From a virus: a DNA stretch of 64,000 nt. How positions within the stretch are numbered: position 1 is the stretch's first letter; each line of letters begins with the position of its first letter. This document shows, one piece after another, positions 1-7,209 of the stretch. Below the pieces are notes generated by a model, which was not told the DNA's origin, searched no databases, and saw only the letters and a program-made list of their open reading frames with translations. The stretch lies in the IMG/VR virus record IMGVR_UViG_3300010885_020868, positions 1-64,000 of that record, one strand, 5' to 3'. The translations under genes and the position numbers were made by a program.

Positions 1-1
1 A

Positions 2-490
2 TTTACTGGAACAGTAACAATTCCTGCAGGTGCAAGCATTTCAGGATTTGCTCCACTTGCATCACCAACATTTACTGGTACAAATAACGTAGCAGCACTT
101 ACAGCATCAGGATTAATTACAGCATCTTCTTCAGGTGTGGCATTTACAGACGGTACACAGACAAAAGAAGGTGTTCCATCACGTACACCAATTATTCAAA
201 AAACTGCTTCGTATACACTATCAGCATTAACCGAAAGAGATTCACTAATCGAAGTTGCTTCAGCATCTGGAACAACAATCACAATTCCAACAAATTCAGC
301 GGTAGCATATCCAGTCGGAACTTCAATTGATATTCTTCAAACCTCAACAGGTCAAGTAACAATTGCAGGGGATACTGGAGTAACAGTAAACGCAACACCA
401 GGATTAAAATTAAGAACAACATGGTCATCATGTACATTATTCAAGAGAGCAACAAATACTTGGGTAGTTTACGGCGATCTAACAGCATAA
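2..490 (+). CDS. tail fibre protein, C-terminal part (5' end outside window)
   Basis: The reading frame is open from base 2 and ends at TAA 488-490, so the gene begins upstream of the window; the GTG at 137 is internal. The visible part starts with a repeated fibre motif (FTGT...ASPTFTGT) rich in Ala, Thr, Ser and Gly, typical of phage fibre shafts. It ends in a compact domain (KTASYTLS, then SLIEVASASGTTITIP, ending TWVVYGDLTA) of the kind that caps many phage and cyanophage fibres. A fibre of this type would sit at the tail or capsid surface and contact the host. The next gene starts 14 bases downstream with a purine-rich RBS (AAAGGGG). The structural class is reasonably sure; the receptor is unknown. 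Confidence 0.75.
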   Translation, partial: FTGTVTIPAGASISGFAPLASPTFTGTNNVAALTASGLITASSSGVAFTDGTQTKEGVPSRTPIIQKTASYTLSALTERDSLIEVASASGTTITIPTNSAVAYPVGTSIDILQTSTGQVTIAGDTGVTVNATPGLKLRTTWSSCTLFKRATNTWVVYGDLTA

Positions 491-504
491 TAAAGGGGAT
501 ATAA

Positions 505-1518
505 ATGAGTAAGAAAACTGGTAGACGTTCAGCAGCATCAAATGACTTTTTAGAGCCATTAAATGTAACAAGTTTAACAGCCTCAGATGTCGGTACAAGC
601 CGTCCATATTTAGCTACAGCAAATACTACATCTGCAGCATCTGCAGCTGGCACAGGAGCCGCTGCAAGCCTTGCATGGACCCTTCCAGCTTTGTCTCCAG
701 CAGCTACATCTTATACAATTACAACAACCCCTTCTACTTATACTGTAACAACAGGAAGTTCAACTCCATCTTACACTTTTGAAGGTCTTGCTTCAAATAC
801 AGCATACACATTTACAGTTAAAGCATCAAATGCTGCTGGTACTGCAACAGGAACAACATCTTCTTCTGTAACAGTAACAACAGTTCCAGCAACTATGTCT
901 GCTCCAACTCCTACTGCTGGCGTAAATCAAAATTCAATTGCATTTTCAGCACCAGCAACTGGTGGAAAAACAATTACTGGATACACTGTAAATGGTTCTG
1001 ATGGAACTTCTGGAACAGGTGCTACCTCTCCAATTGTTATTGCAGATACAGCTAATACTTCTCAAACCTATACAGTTAGAGCAACTAATGCTAATGGTTC
1101 TGGTATTGTATCTGCTGCATCTGGATCTATTACAACTATAGCTCCATTCTTCCCACCGTTCTTTCCGCCGTTCTTCCCGCCTAGCTTCCCATTCTTCCCA
1201 CCATTCTTCCCACCATTCTTCCCACCATTCTTCCCACCTAGCTTCCCATTCTTCCCACCATTCTTCCCGCCTAGCTTCCCATTCTTCCCACCATTCTTCC
1301 CACCGTATTTTCCACCGTATTTCCCACCATCATTCCCATTTTTTCCACCATTCTTCCCACCGTATTTCCCACCGTATTTCCCACCATCATTCCCAAGCTT
1401 TAGCGCTTGTGCTTCTGCGTATCAAAGCTGCGGAACTTGTTGCCCAGGCTGTGCCTGTGACCTGTACTGCTACATCAACTGTGCTTATATCTGCTGCGGT
1501 AGAGATATCTGTTGCTAA
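505..1518 (+). CDS. FN3 surface protein with (FFPP)n repeat and cysteine-rich tail
   Basis: A 337-aa protein. Residues about 45-210 look like two fibronectin type III domains (SYTFEGLASNTAYTFTVKA; QTYTVRATNANGSG). Residues 214-297 are an uninterrupted Phe/Pro repeat: five blocks of FFPP or YFPP units, each block closed by SFP. Residues 298-337 are a tail with 12 cysteines, several as CC pairs, ending in CC. FN3 domains are common on phage virions and bind surfaces; the FFPP array and Cys tail match no family I know. The repeat is built of TTC and CC(A/G/T) codons and is GC-richer than its surroundings. A nearly identical repeat occurs in the large adhesin at 40526-40606. It follows a fibre gene and precedes the dioxygenase island, so a virion appendage is the likely role. 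Confidence 0.7.
   Translation: MSKKTGRRSAASNDFLEPLNVTSLTASDVGTSRPYLATANTTSAASAAGTGAAASLAWTLPALSPAATSYTITTTPSTYTVTTGSSTPSYTFEGLASNTAYTFTVKASNAAGTATGTTSSSVTVTTVPATMSAPTPTAGVNQNSIAFSAPATGGKTITGYTVNGSDGTSGTGATSPIVIADTANTSQTYTVRATNANGSGIVSAASGSITTIAPFFPPFFPPFFPPSFPFFPPFFPPFFPPFFPPSFPFFPPFFPPSFPFFPPFFPPYFPPYFPPSFPFFPPFFPPYFPPYFPPSFPSFSACASAYQSCGTCCPGCACDLYCYINCAYICCGRDICC
1144..1395 (+). repeat. FFPP-encoding repeat array, long copy
   Basis: A tandem array built on a 12-base unit of the form TTCTTCCCACCA/G, giving FFPP. Blocks are separated by CCTAGCTTCCCA or CCATCATTCCCA (PSFP). It encodes 84 residues in five blocks and exits through TTCCCAAGCTTTA. The same unit order and the same exit sequence recur at 40526-40606. 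Phenylalanine is almost always TTC here although TTT dominates elsewhere in the genome. Confidence 0.9.
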
Positions 1519-1530
1519 AAACAATACTTA

Positions 1531-1559
1531 TTGACAATATATAATAATTTTACTATAAT
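1531..1559 (+). promoter_or_regulatory. consensus sigma70-type promoter of the dioxygenase island
   Basis: TTGACA at 1531-1536 and TATAAT at 1554-1559 are separated by exactly 17 bp, a perfect match to the vegetative consensus. It lies in the 76-bp gap between the FFPP protein gene and the first gene of the island, and the first ATG (1595) is 35 bases past the -10 box. It probably drives the run of genes from 1595 to 7795. Confidence 0.85.
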
Positions 1560-1594
1560 AGTATTATTAATAATTAAAAGAAAAGAGCTAAAAA

Positions 1595-1903
1595 ATGACA
1601 AATGATAAAAGAATGTGTTTTGTTTCTGAAGGCGTAGTGGAATTTGCAATTAATTCCGTAAGCAGTTTTGCAGATATCATATCTAAACCATATAACTCTA
1701 CTGAAACAACTACTGAAGAAGATGTGTTAAAAAATAGATTTAAATTTGATATTACAGACATTGATGGTAATGTTTTATCAATGTATGCAGTTGATCCAAT
1801 GTATTCTATTTTAAAAAGCAAGATGATTGCAATAATTGCTCCAGAAGGATTAGATGTTCAAATTGGTTGGCTTTATGATGGCACAAATTTTACAGAAAAT
1901 TAA
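1595..1903 (+). CDS. conserved-looking hypothetical protein, first gene of the island
   Basis: A 102-aa protein that I do not recognise. It is acidic, without Cys or membrane segments, and contains two beta-rich stretches (FKFDITDIDGNVLSMYAVD; DVQIGWLYDGTNFTEN). It is the first gene after the consensus promoter at 1531 and ends 3 bases before the next start. The start ATG at 1595 has a weak purine-rich RBS (AAAGAG). Its position suggests co-expression with the dioxygenases; no function can be assigned. Confidence 0.7.
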   Translation: MTNDKRMCFVSEGVVEFAINSVSSFADIISKPYNSTETTTEEDVLKNRFKFDITDIDGNVLSMYAVDPMYSILKSKMIAIIAPEGLDVQIGWLYDGTNFTEN

Positions 1904-1906
1904 AAA

Positions 1907-2170
1907 ATGTCTGAAAAAACTCCATGGCAAATTTATAAAGAAAATAATAAAGAATTAATTGAAAATTTTTCTAACAGAGAAGTAAAGCCCTGGGATTTTT
2001 TAAATCCTAATACAGAATATGCTGAATCTGATGTTTCAGAAAAAAGGTTTTCAATTTGTCAATCTTGCCCAGAACTAATTAAGTTAACATCCACATGTAA
2101 AAAATGTGGATGTTTTATGAAAATGAAAACAAAACTTTTACACGCTACCTGTCCTTTAGAAAAGTGGTAA
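1907..2170 (+). CDS. zinc-ribbon protein (DUF6171-like)
   Basis: An 87-aa protein. The C-terminal half carries CxxC (ICQSCPEL), CxxCxC (CKKCGCF) and a final CP close to the C-terminus (ATCPLEKW), the layout of a small zinc-binding phage family that I believe is DUF6171, often found near tail genes and oxygenases. The N-terminal half (WQIYKENNKELIENF, KPWDFLNP) is a charged helix-like lead. It sits directly before the first dioxygenase (2172) with only one base between stop and start. Zinc binding is likely from the cysteines; its role is unknown. Confidence 0.7.
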   Translation: MSEKTPWQIYKENNKELIENFSNREVKPWDFLNPNTEYAESDVSEKRFSICQSCPELIKLTSTCKKCGCFMKMKTKLLHATCPLEKW

Positions 2171-2171
2171 T

Positions 2172-2870
2172 ATGCAAAACAGTATTCCTCAATGGTTTGA
2201 TTTACCAAGATTAGAAAATAAAAATTCCCGTTTGCCTGATATAAATATAGGAAATGGAATAACCAGAATAAATTTAGATTACGGTATTAATTTATATAAA
2301 GGCGGCATTTTAAAAGATAAATCTTTAGATACAATAACTCGTTTAGAAAATAGTCTAAGCGGATCTGAATTTTCTTGGAGTCTTGCTCAGGTAAATGATA
2401 AAGAAGAAATATCAGAAAACAGAAATTGTGTAGACTTTAAGTATAAGTCTAAAAATATCACATCAGATACAGAAGTAGCAAAAGAATTAATTTCTATACA
2501 TAATGACACCCTAGATAGATTTAATCTATGTCTTAGAGATTACGAATCACTTTGGCATTTAAATATGAACTATATTGAAGCATTTAACTTTGTTAAATAT
2601 CTGCCTGGAAAATACTTTAAACTACATGTTGATGATGGACCTTTCTATAGCTGTACTATTTCTGGTGTAATTTATTTAAATGATGACTATGAAGGTGGAG
2701 AAATAGAATTTACAAGACATGGTTTAAAAATAAAACCAGAAGCTGGGGATATTATTTTATTCCCGTCAAACTTTATTTACGAACATGCCTCATGCGAGGT
2801 ATTTTCTGGAACTAAATATTCTGTTGTAATTATGACAGACTATAATGATAACAATCACAAGAATCACTAA
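2172..2870 (+). CDS. 2-oxoglutarate/Fe(II) dioxygenase 1 (prolyl 4-hydroxylase-like)
   Basis: A 232-aa protein with the C-terminal double-stranded beta-helix of the P4H-like 2OG-Fe(II) oxygenases. The iron triad is visible as H152-x-D154 (KLHVDDG) and H205 (YEHAS), with K215 (GTKYSV) placed to bind the 2-oxoglutarate carboxylate. The strand LNDDYEGGEIEF between them is diagnostic of this family. Such enzymes couple decarboxylation of 2-oxoglutarate to hydroxylation of a protein, nucleic acid or small molecule. The N-terminal 100 residues (NCVDFKYK) resemble those of dioxygenase 2, so the two are probably duplicates. The substrate is not evident; the neighbouring Pro-rich virion proteins are candidates. 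Confidence 0.88.
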   Translation: MQNSIPQWFDLPRLENKNSRLPDINIGNGITRINLDYGINLYKGGILKDKSLDTITRLENSLSGSEFSWSLAQVNDKEEISENRNCVDFKYKSKNITSDTEVAKELISIHNDTLDRFNLCLRDYESLWHLNMNYIEAFNFVKYLPGKYFKLHVDDGPFYSCTISGVIYLNDDYEGGEIEFTRHGLKIKPEAGDIILFPSNFIYEHASCEVFSGTKYSVVIMTDYNDNNHKNH

Positions 2871-2883
2871 CAAAGGAAAATAA

Positions 2884-3564
2884 ATGGATATCAATCAGCC
2901 TAACAATAATTCAATTGAAAAAACATGGACAAGCTCAGAAGAAGTTGGTCCAGGAATCTGGGTGTATAGAAATATTTTTACTCCAGAGATGGATGTAACA
3001 AATAGAATTGAATCTTATTTAAAAGAAGACCCTAACTATTCTTGGCAACCAGCTTATGTAGGATATCAACAATTAATGCCAGAGTATAGAGATTGTGTTG
3101 ACTTTAAATTTAAGAAATCAGATATTCAAAATGATAAATCACCAACGTCATTAAATCTTCAACAGTTATGGCAAGACTGCTATGATAGAAAATCTAATGC
3201 CGTTGCAGATTATGCTAAAAAGTTTAATATTAATAATTTAAGATACTGGGAAGCTTTTAATTTTGTTAGATATGGAGAAGGCCAACACTTTATGGAGCAT
3301 CATGATCATGGATATTCTTATAATTGTACTGTATCTTTAGTGGGATATCCAAATGACGATTACGAAGGTGGAGAGCTATACTTTAGACTGCAAAATTTAA
3401 AGGTAAAGCCTCAAGCTGGAGACTTATACATATTCCCATCAAATTTTATGTATCCTCACCAGGCATTGCCCGTAACATCTGGAATAAAATATTCAATTGT
3501 AACAATGCTTGATTATAGCGAAAAATATCATACTCCAGAAATGTACCAAGAGACTGGAAAATAA
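2884..3564 (+). CDS. 2-oxoglutarate/Fe(II) dioxygenase 2
   Basis: A 226-aa protein closely related in layout to dioxygenase 1: the shared N-terminal motif DCVDFKFK, then H139-x-D141 (EHHDHG), the signature NDDYEGGELYF, H192 (YPHQA) and K202 (GIKYSI). All iron and cosubstrate residues are present, so it should be active. It has a good RBS (CAAAGGA) 14 bases after the previous gene. Membership in the P4H-like 2OG-Fe(II) family is secure; the substrate is unknown. Confidence 0.88.
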   Translation: MDINQPNNNSIEKTWTSSEEVGPGIWVYRNIFTPEMDVTNRIESYLKEDPNYSWQPAYVGYQQLMPEYRDCVDFKFKKSDIQNDKSPTSLNLQQLWQDCYDRKSNAVADYAKKFNINNLRYWEAFNFVRYGEGQHFMEHHDHGYSYNCTVSLVGYPNDDYEGGELYFRLQNLKVKPQAGDLYIFPSNFMYPHQALPVTSGIKYSIVTMLDYSEKYHTPEMYQETGK

Positions 3565-4275
3565 TTGTCAAAAATATCTGTTTATGTAAGCGGATCTAAT
3601 TCAGCAAATATTGAACAGATATCTGTAAAAAGAGACTGGATGGATGAAACTGACAGGTTACACGCATATAGATGTTTTCCAGTTAGTCTTTCAAATACTT
3701 TAGGATGGGGTTTATCTTTTAATAAAGATATTACTTTTATTTGGGATGGTATATCAGATACCACTCCAAACCATGTAAAGATTTTAGAAGGAGAAGAGTT
3801 TTGTTTTACAGGAAGAGCTAACGCAACAATAAGTTTTAATACTGGCCTTAGATTTAAAACTGATGAAGATGTTACAATATTACAAATGCCAGTTCCAAAT
3901 CAATTTATTGATGGAGTACAGGCGTTTACAACATTAATGTCTACTTCATTTTATCCACACGATTTGCCCTGCGCTTGGAAAATAACTAAAGCAAATGTTC
4001 CAATAACAATTAAGGCTGGCACACCAATTATTTCTATAATTCCAATATCTCTTGGTAGCATAAAAGAATTTGAAGTAGATTTATATAACTATGTTTATGA
4101 CGAAGACTATCATAAAAAGAGCAAGGCTTATGGTGACGCTTCTCAGGAAATAACAATGCGTGGAGAGTGGACAGATTTTTATAGAGATGCAGTAGACGAA
4201 AAAAATAATTCCGTAGGATCTCATGAAACAAAATCTTTGAGGCTTAAGGTAAATGATTTAAGGGGATTTAAATGA
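3565..4275 (+). CDS. DUF6065-like protein A
   Basis: A 236-aa protein beginning with TTG directly after the stop of dioxygenase 2. The pattern is CFPVSLSNTLGWGLSF, then TFIWDG, an LRF strand, MPVPNQFIDGVQAF, LPCAWKIT and IKAGTPIISIIPISLG. I recognise this as the layout of the DUF6065 group (a beta-sandwich-like domain with a conserved GW near the start and GTP..iiP near the end). The function of that group is not known to me. It recurs beside phage 2OG dioxygenases, and here it forms a tandem pair with the next gene. An alternative is an independent small beta-domain enzyme. The family call is moderate; the gene itself is certain from coding density and the 4-bp overlap with its neighbour. 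Confidence 0.6.
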   Translation: MSKISVYVSGSNSANIEQISVKRDWMDETDRLHAYRCFPVSLSNTLGWGLSFNKDITFIWDGISDTTPNHVKILEGEEFCFTGRANATISFNTGLRFKTDEDVTILQMPVPNQFIDGVQAFTTLMSTSFYPHDLPCAWKITKANVPITIKAGTPIISIIPISLGSIKEFEVDLYNYVYDEDYHKKSKAYGDASQEITMRGEWTDFYRDAVDEKNNSVGSHETKSLRLKVNDLRGFK

Positions 4276-5003
4276 ATACAAACAAGATAACCTTTGTCAG
4301 CAATAGACCTTGGCTTAGTAAAGATAGCAAGTCTAGGCCAGAACCAATTATTAAAACTATACCAGAATGGTATAGAAAGGCAGATAGATTTGCCATAAAT
4401 GAATCTACAAATGAATACTGGGCTGCGCCAGATGGAGGTAAAATTCCAACATGGAAAGCATGCCCAGCCGTGTTTGATATTTTAGGAACAGGGTATACAT
4501 ATAAAACTCCGTGTGATATTGAATTTTACATGAAGGGGAAAAACTTAGCTGTAAAAGTAAGCAGCCCAATGTATCAAGATTTCTGTTCTGCAAGGCCTAC
4601 AATGCCTCAATTTGAGAATCCTAAAGGCTATCATCCAGATCACTTTGCTTGGTTCCCAGATTGGGCTGTAGAGGTTCCTGAAGGGTATAGCGTTCTGTAC
4701 AGCCAACCATTTAATAGATTTGAATTACCATTTTTAACTACAAGTGGAATTATAGATAACGATAAGGTAAATCTTCCAGGATCTATGCCATTTTTTATTC
4801 AAGAAGGTTTTATTGGAGTAATACCAGCAGGAACTCCTTATGCACAAATGATTCCATTTTTAAGAGAAAATTGGGAATCAGAAATAAAAATAGAACAGGG
4901 CAATAATTTAATGTCTAAAAATCAAGATAATAGCAACAAATATAGGGTCCCAAATGGGGGAGTTTATAAAAATGAAGTGTGGACCAAAAGAACATACTCA
5001 TAG
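4272..5003 (+). CDS. DUF6065-related protein B
   Basis: A 243-aa protein overlapping the previous gene by ATGA. It begins with RPEPIIKTIPEWYRKA, then CPAVFDILGTGYTYKTPCDIEF, then VPEGYSVLYSQPFNRFELPF and FIGVIPAGTPYAQMIPFLRENW. This order (an inert-looking beta domain with C-P at one third and GTP..q.iPf.R..W near the end) is familiar from uncharacterised phage proteins and parallels protein A, so the pair probably arose by duplication and divergence. No catalytic residues are obvious. Its end overlaps the extended -10 promoter region of the next dioxygenase. Confidence 0.6.
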   Translation: MNTNKITFVSNRPWLSKDSKSRPEPIIKTIPEWYRKADRFAINESTNEYWAAPDGGKIPTWKACPAVFDILGTGYTYKTPCDIEFYMKGKNLAVKVSSPMYQDFCSARPTMPQFENPKGYHPDHFAWFPDWAVEVPEGYSVLYSQPFNRFELPFLTTSGIIDNDKVNLPGSMPFFIQEGFIGVIPAGTPYAQMIPFLRENWESEIKIEQGNNLMSKNQDNSNKYRVPNGGVYKNEVWTKRTYS

Positions 5004-5005
5004 AA

Positions 5006-5014
5006 TGGTATAAT
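5006..5014 (+). promoter_or_regulatory. extended -10 promoter, leaderless start for dioxygenase 3
   Basis: TGGTATAAT (5006-5014) is a TGn-extended -10 box, followed by 6 nt and then ATG 5021. With the usual 6 to 7 nt between -10 and transcription start, the mRNA would begin at the A of the ATG. No convincing -35 is seen. The same geometry recurs before the genes at 32704, 57529 and 60207. Confidence 0.6.
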
Positions 5015-5020
5015 AATATT

Positions 5021-5698
5021 ATGATAAGCAACGACTATGAAAAGCATAACGTAGATAGAGTTTCAATAACTCCTTCTGGTTACTATGGCAATTCTCCAGA
5101 CATGATTCAGGCTAGAGAAAATTTTATGACTCCAGAAGAATTAGCATTTCTTTCTAATGAAGCAAGAAATATAAAGATTTGGGATGTTACAGAAACTCAT
5201 TACAATGAAGAGGGAACAGTTATTTATGATCACTCCTATTGGGAAAATCGTGTAGCTACAACTGGATCTTTGTGGCAAAACAATCCAGAAATTGTACCAG
5301 TTATTGATGAACTGGTAAAAAGGCTAAAAATAGAAGTAGACGAGTTTTTTGGAGTAGATGCTTTTCCTACAAGTCCAGCTATTGTAAGATGGCTTCCTGG
5401 CCAGCTTCAAATGCCTCATGCAGATAAAGAACTTCATGAAGGTGAAAATGCTGGAAAGCCTAATGATTTTCCATGGTATGATATTTCTGGATTGTTTTAT
5501 CTAAATGATGATTATGAGGGCGGAGAATTGTATTTTCCTCTTCAAGGAATTCAATTCAAGCCAAAGGCTGGCGGAGCATACTTTTTTCCAGGAGATAAGA
5601 ATTTTATTCATGGAGTAACTGAAATTACAAGCGGAATAAGATATGTAATTCCATTTTTCTGGACTATTTTATCTCACAAAGAAAAAAAAATAATATGA
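5021..5698 (+). CDS. 2-oxoglutarate/Fe(II) dioxygenase 3
   Basis: A 225-aa protein if started at ATG 5021, chosen because a TGGTATAAT box lies 6 nt upstream; the frame is open to an ATG at 4979 inside the previous gene. It shows H133-x-D135 (MPHADKEL), LNDDYEGGELYF, H197 (FIHGVT) and R207 (GIRYVI). The cosubstrate residue is Arg rather than Lys, as in dioxygenases 4 and 5. A 15-residue loop after the first histidine (ELHEGENAGKPNDFPW) is specific to this copy. P4H-like family; the substrate is unknown. It overlaps the CDGSH gene by ATGA, implying translational coupling. Confidence 0.88.
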   Translation: MISNDYEKHNVDRVSITPSGYYGNSPDMIQARENFMTPEELAFLSNEARNIKIWDVTETHYNEEGTVIYDHSYWENRVATTGSLWQNNPEIVPVIDELVKRLKIEVDEFFGVDAFPTSPAIVRWLPGQLQMPHADKELHEGENAGKPNDFPWYDISGLFYLNDDYEGGELYFPLQGIQFKPKAGGAYFFPGDKNFIHGVTEITSGIRYVIPFFWTILSHKEKKII

Positions 5699-5811
5699 GG
5701 CAGTGTACATGCGGAAGATCTGCAATCTATCCATATTGTGACAATACTCACAAAATTAAAAAAACTGATACTGTAATACAAGAAAATGAAGAGGTGCTAG
5801 ATGATAATTAA
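5695..5811 (+). CDS. 38-aa CDGSH-type iron-sulfur protein
   Basis: A very short gene, ATG 5695 to TAA 5811, overlapping dioxygenase 3 by ATGA and dioxygenase 4 by 11 bases. The protein starts MRQCTCGRSAIYPYCDNTH. This matches the CDGSH [2Fe-2S] motif C-x-C-x2-S-x3-P-x-C-D-x-x-H, with Asn in place of the usual Gly after CD; the three Cys and one His cluster ligands are all present. The rest is a short acidic tail. CDGSH proteins carry a redox-active 2Fe-2S cluster; being wedged between two Fe(II) dioxygenases suggests electron supply or iron handling for them. The motif is clear; the role is inferred. Confidence 0.82.
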   Translation: MRQCTCGRSAIYPYCDNTHKIKKTDTVIQENEEVLDDN

Positions 5812-6529
5812 CGATATAAACAAAGATAATTTTATTTATTATAAAGATGACATTAACGATAAGGGTGTTTTGGGCATAACTCATAATAGAATCGTAGAGA
5901 TCCCTAATTTCTTAGATGAAGATACAGCAAAAAACATGACTAATTTTTTTGAAGCTAAGTCTGAAATGTGGGGGGACATCGCTTTTTACGGATCTCTTGG
6001 AATGGGTTTAGCTCCTAATGATCCACTACTATCAACTTATAATTTAGACGGAGATCATTTTGATAAATTACGTGAAAAATTTAAAGAATCAGTTGAGATA
6101 GTATTTGAAAGAGAAGTTAGGGCAAATACTTCTCATGCTCAAAAATGGGAAGTAGGAGGATTTGCAGCCCCTCATTCTGATAATTCTGATTTTGAAGGCG
6201 TTCCAAATGCTTTTGAAATAAATAAATATGTAGGAATACTTTACTTAAATGATGATTATGAGGGTGGGAATCTTTATTTTCCAGATCATGATATAAGCTT
6301 TAAACCAAATAAACTTTCTTATTATGTTTTCTGTGGCGGAGTAGAAAATATTCATGGAGTAAGTGAAATTACAAAGGGAACCAGATATACAATGGTTTCT
6401 TTTTGGGATTATGCGGATGTAGAATATGATCAAGAAACCTTAGACCGCTGGGAAGAAGAAGAAAAACAAGTTAGAATTCAACAGGCAGCTCAAAAAGAAG
6501 AATGGCTAAAGGGCAATAAATACGCCTAA
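5801..6529 (+). CDS. 2-oxoglutarate/Fe(II) dioxygenase 4
   Basis: A 242-aa protein with H125-x-D127 (APHSDNSD), LNDDYEGGNLYF, H185 (NIHGVS) and R195 (GTRYTM). It ends in a charged helical extension with many Glu, Lys and Gln (EEEEKQVRIQQAAQKEEWLK) closing with KGNKYA. Dioxygenase 5 shares both the PHSDNSD-type motif and the same tail ending (KGNKYV), so the two are recent paralogues. The tail may mediate dimerisation or partner binding. It starts inside the CDGSH gene. Family assignment is firm; substrate unknown. Confidence 0.88.
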   Translation: MIINDINKDNFIYYKDDINDKGVLGITHNRIVEIPNFLDEDTAKNMTNFFEAKSEMWGDIAFYGSLGMGLAPNDPLLSTYNLDGDHFDKLREKFKESVEIVFEREVRANTSHAQKWEVGGFAAPHSDNSDFEGVPNAFEINKYVGILYLNDDYEGGNLYFPDHDISFKPNKLSYYVFCGGVENIHGVSEITKGTRYTMVSFWDYADVEYDQETLDRWEEEEKQVRIQQAAQKEEWLKGNKYA

Positions 6530-6543
6530 TAAAAGGAGACATA

Positions 6544-7209
6544 ATGGAAAAGGTAATACATAGGCACGATATAGTAGAATTTAAAAATTTTCTTACGCAG
6601 GAAGAATGCCAGAAGTTAATTAATTATTTTAATAGCTCAATGGATTCTTGGCAAGAAACTTGTTTTTATGCAAGCTATGTTATGGATCCATTAGACCCAT
6701 TAAACGTAAACCCAGATTCTGAAATAAACAGAGAGTACTTTGATAATTTAAGATTATCCTTAAAAGATTTAGCAGAAACCTGCAGTCCAGAAAAATTACG
6801 TAATCTAAGTTTAAGTGCTCATAAATGGACGCCAGGAGCATTTGCGTCAGATCACTCAGATAACTCAGATATGGATGGCACACCAAATGCTTGGCAAGAT
6901 AATAAATTTGTAACTATTATTTATTTAAATCGTGACTACGAAGGTGGTAATTTAACTTTTGACGCACATGGAATTTCAATTGCTCCAGATCAAGGAACCA
7001 TGATTGCGTTTGATCCTGGATTCACAAACCTTCATGGAGTAACAGAAGTATTATCTGGATTAAGATATACAATGCTTTCTTCATGGGATTATGAATCAGT
7101 TAGTTATACAGAAGAAGACATTAGAAAAATTAAAGAAGAAAAAGAAAGATTAAAACCAGAACAAGAAAAACAAAGAGAAGAGTGGAGAAAAGGTAATAAA
7201 TATGTTTAA
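6544..7209 (+). CDS. 2-oxoglutarate/Fe(II) dioxygenase 5
   Basis: A 221-aa protein with a strong RBS (AAAAGGAGA). It shows H104-x-D106 (SDHSDNSD), LNRDYEGGNLTF, H164 (NLHGVT) and R174 (GLRYTM), plus the charged C-terminal helix ending RKGNKYV that is shared with dioxygenase 4. All catalytic residues are present. It is a tandem paralogue of the preceding gene. It overlaps dioxygenase 6 by 8 bases. Confidence 0.88.
   Translation: MEKVIHRHDIVEFKNFLTQEECQKLINYFNSSMDSWQETCFYASYVMDPLDPLNVNPDSEINREYFDNLRLSLKDLAETCSPEKLRNLSLSAHKWTPGAFASDHSDNSDMDGTPNAWQDNKFVTIIYLNRDYEGGNLTFDAHGISIAPDQGTMIAFDPGFTNLHGVTEVLSGLRYTMLSSWDYESVSYTEEDIRKIKEEKERLKPEQEKQREEWRKGNKYV

Noticed and set aside
1144-1395. Regular repeats as a possible CRISPR array
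   Set aside because: The repeats are tandem, have no unique spacers, and code for one continuous protein.
505-1518. Diversity-generating retroelement target, because of the repetitive variable-looking protein
   Set aside because: No reverse transcriptase, template repeat or lectin-type variable region is visible in the window.
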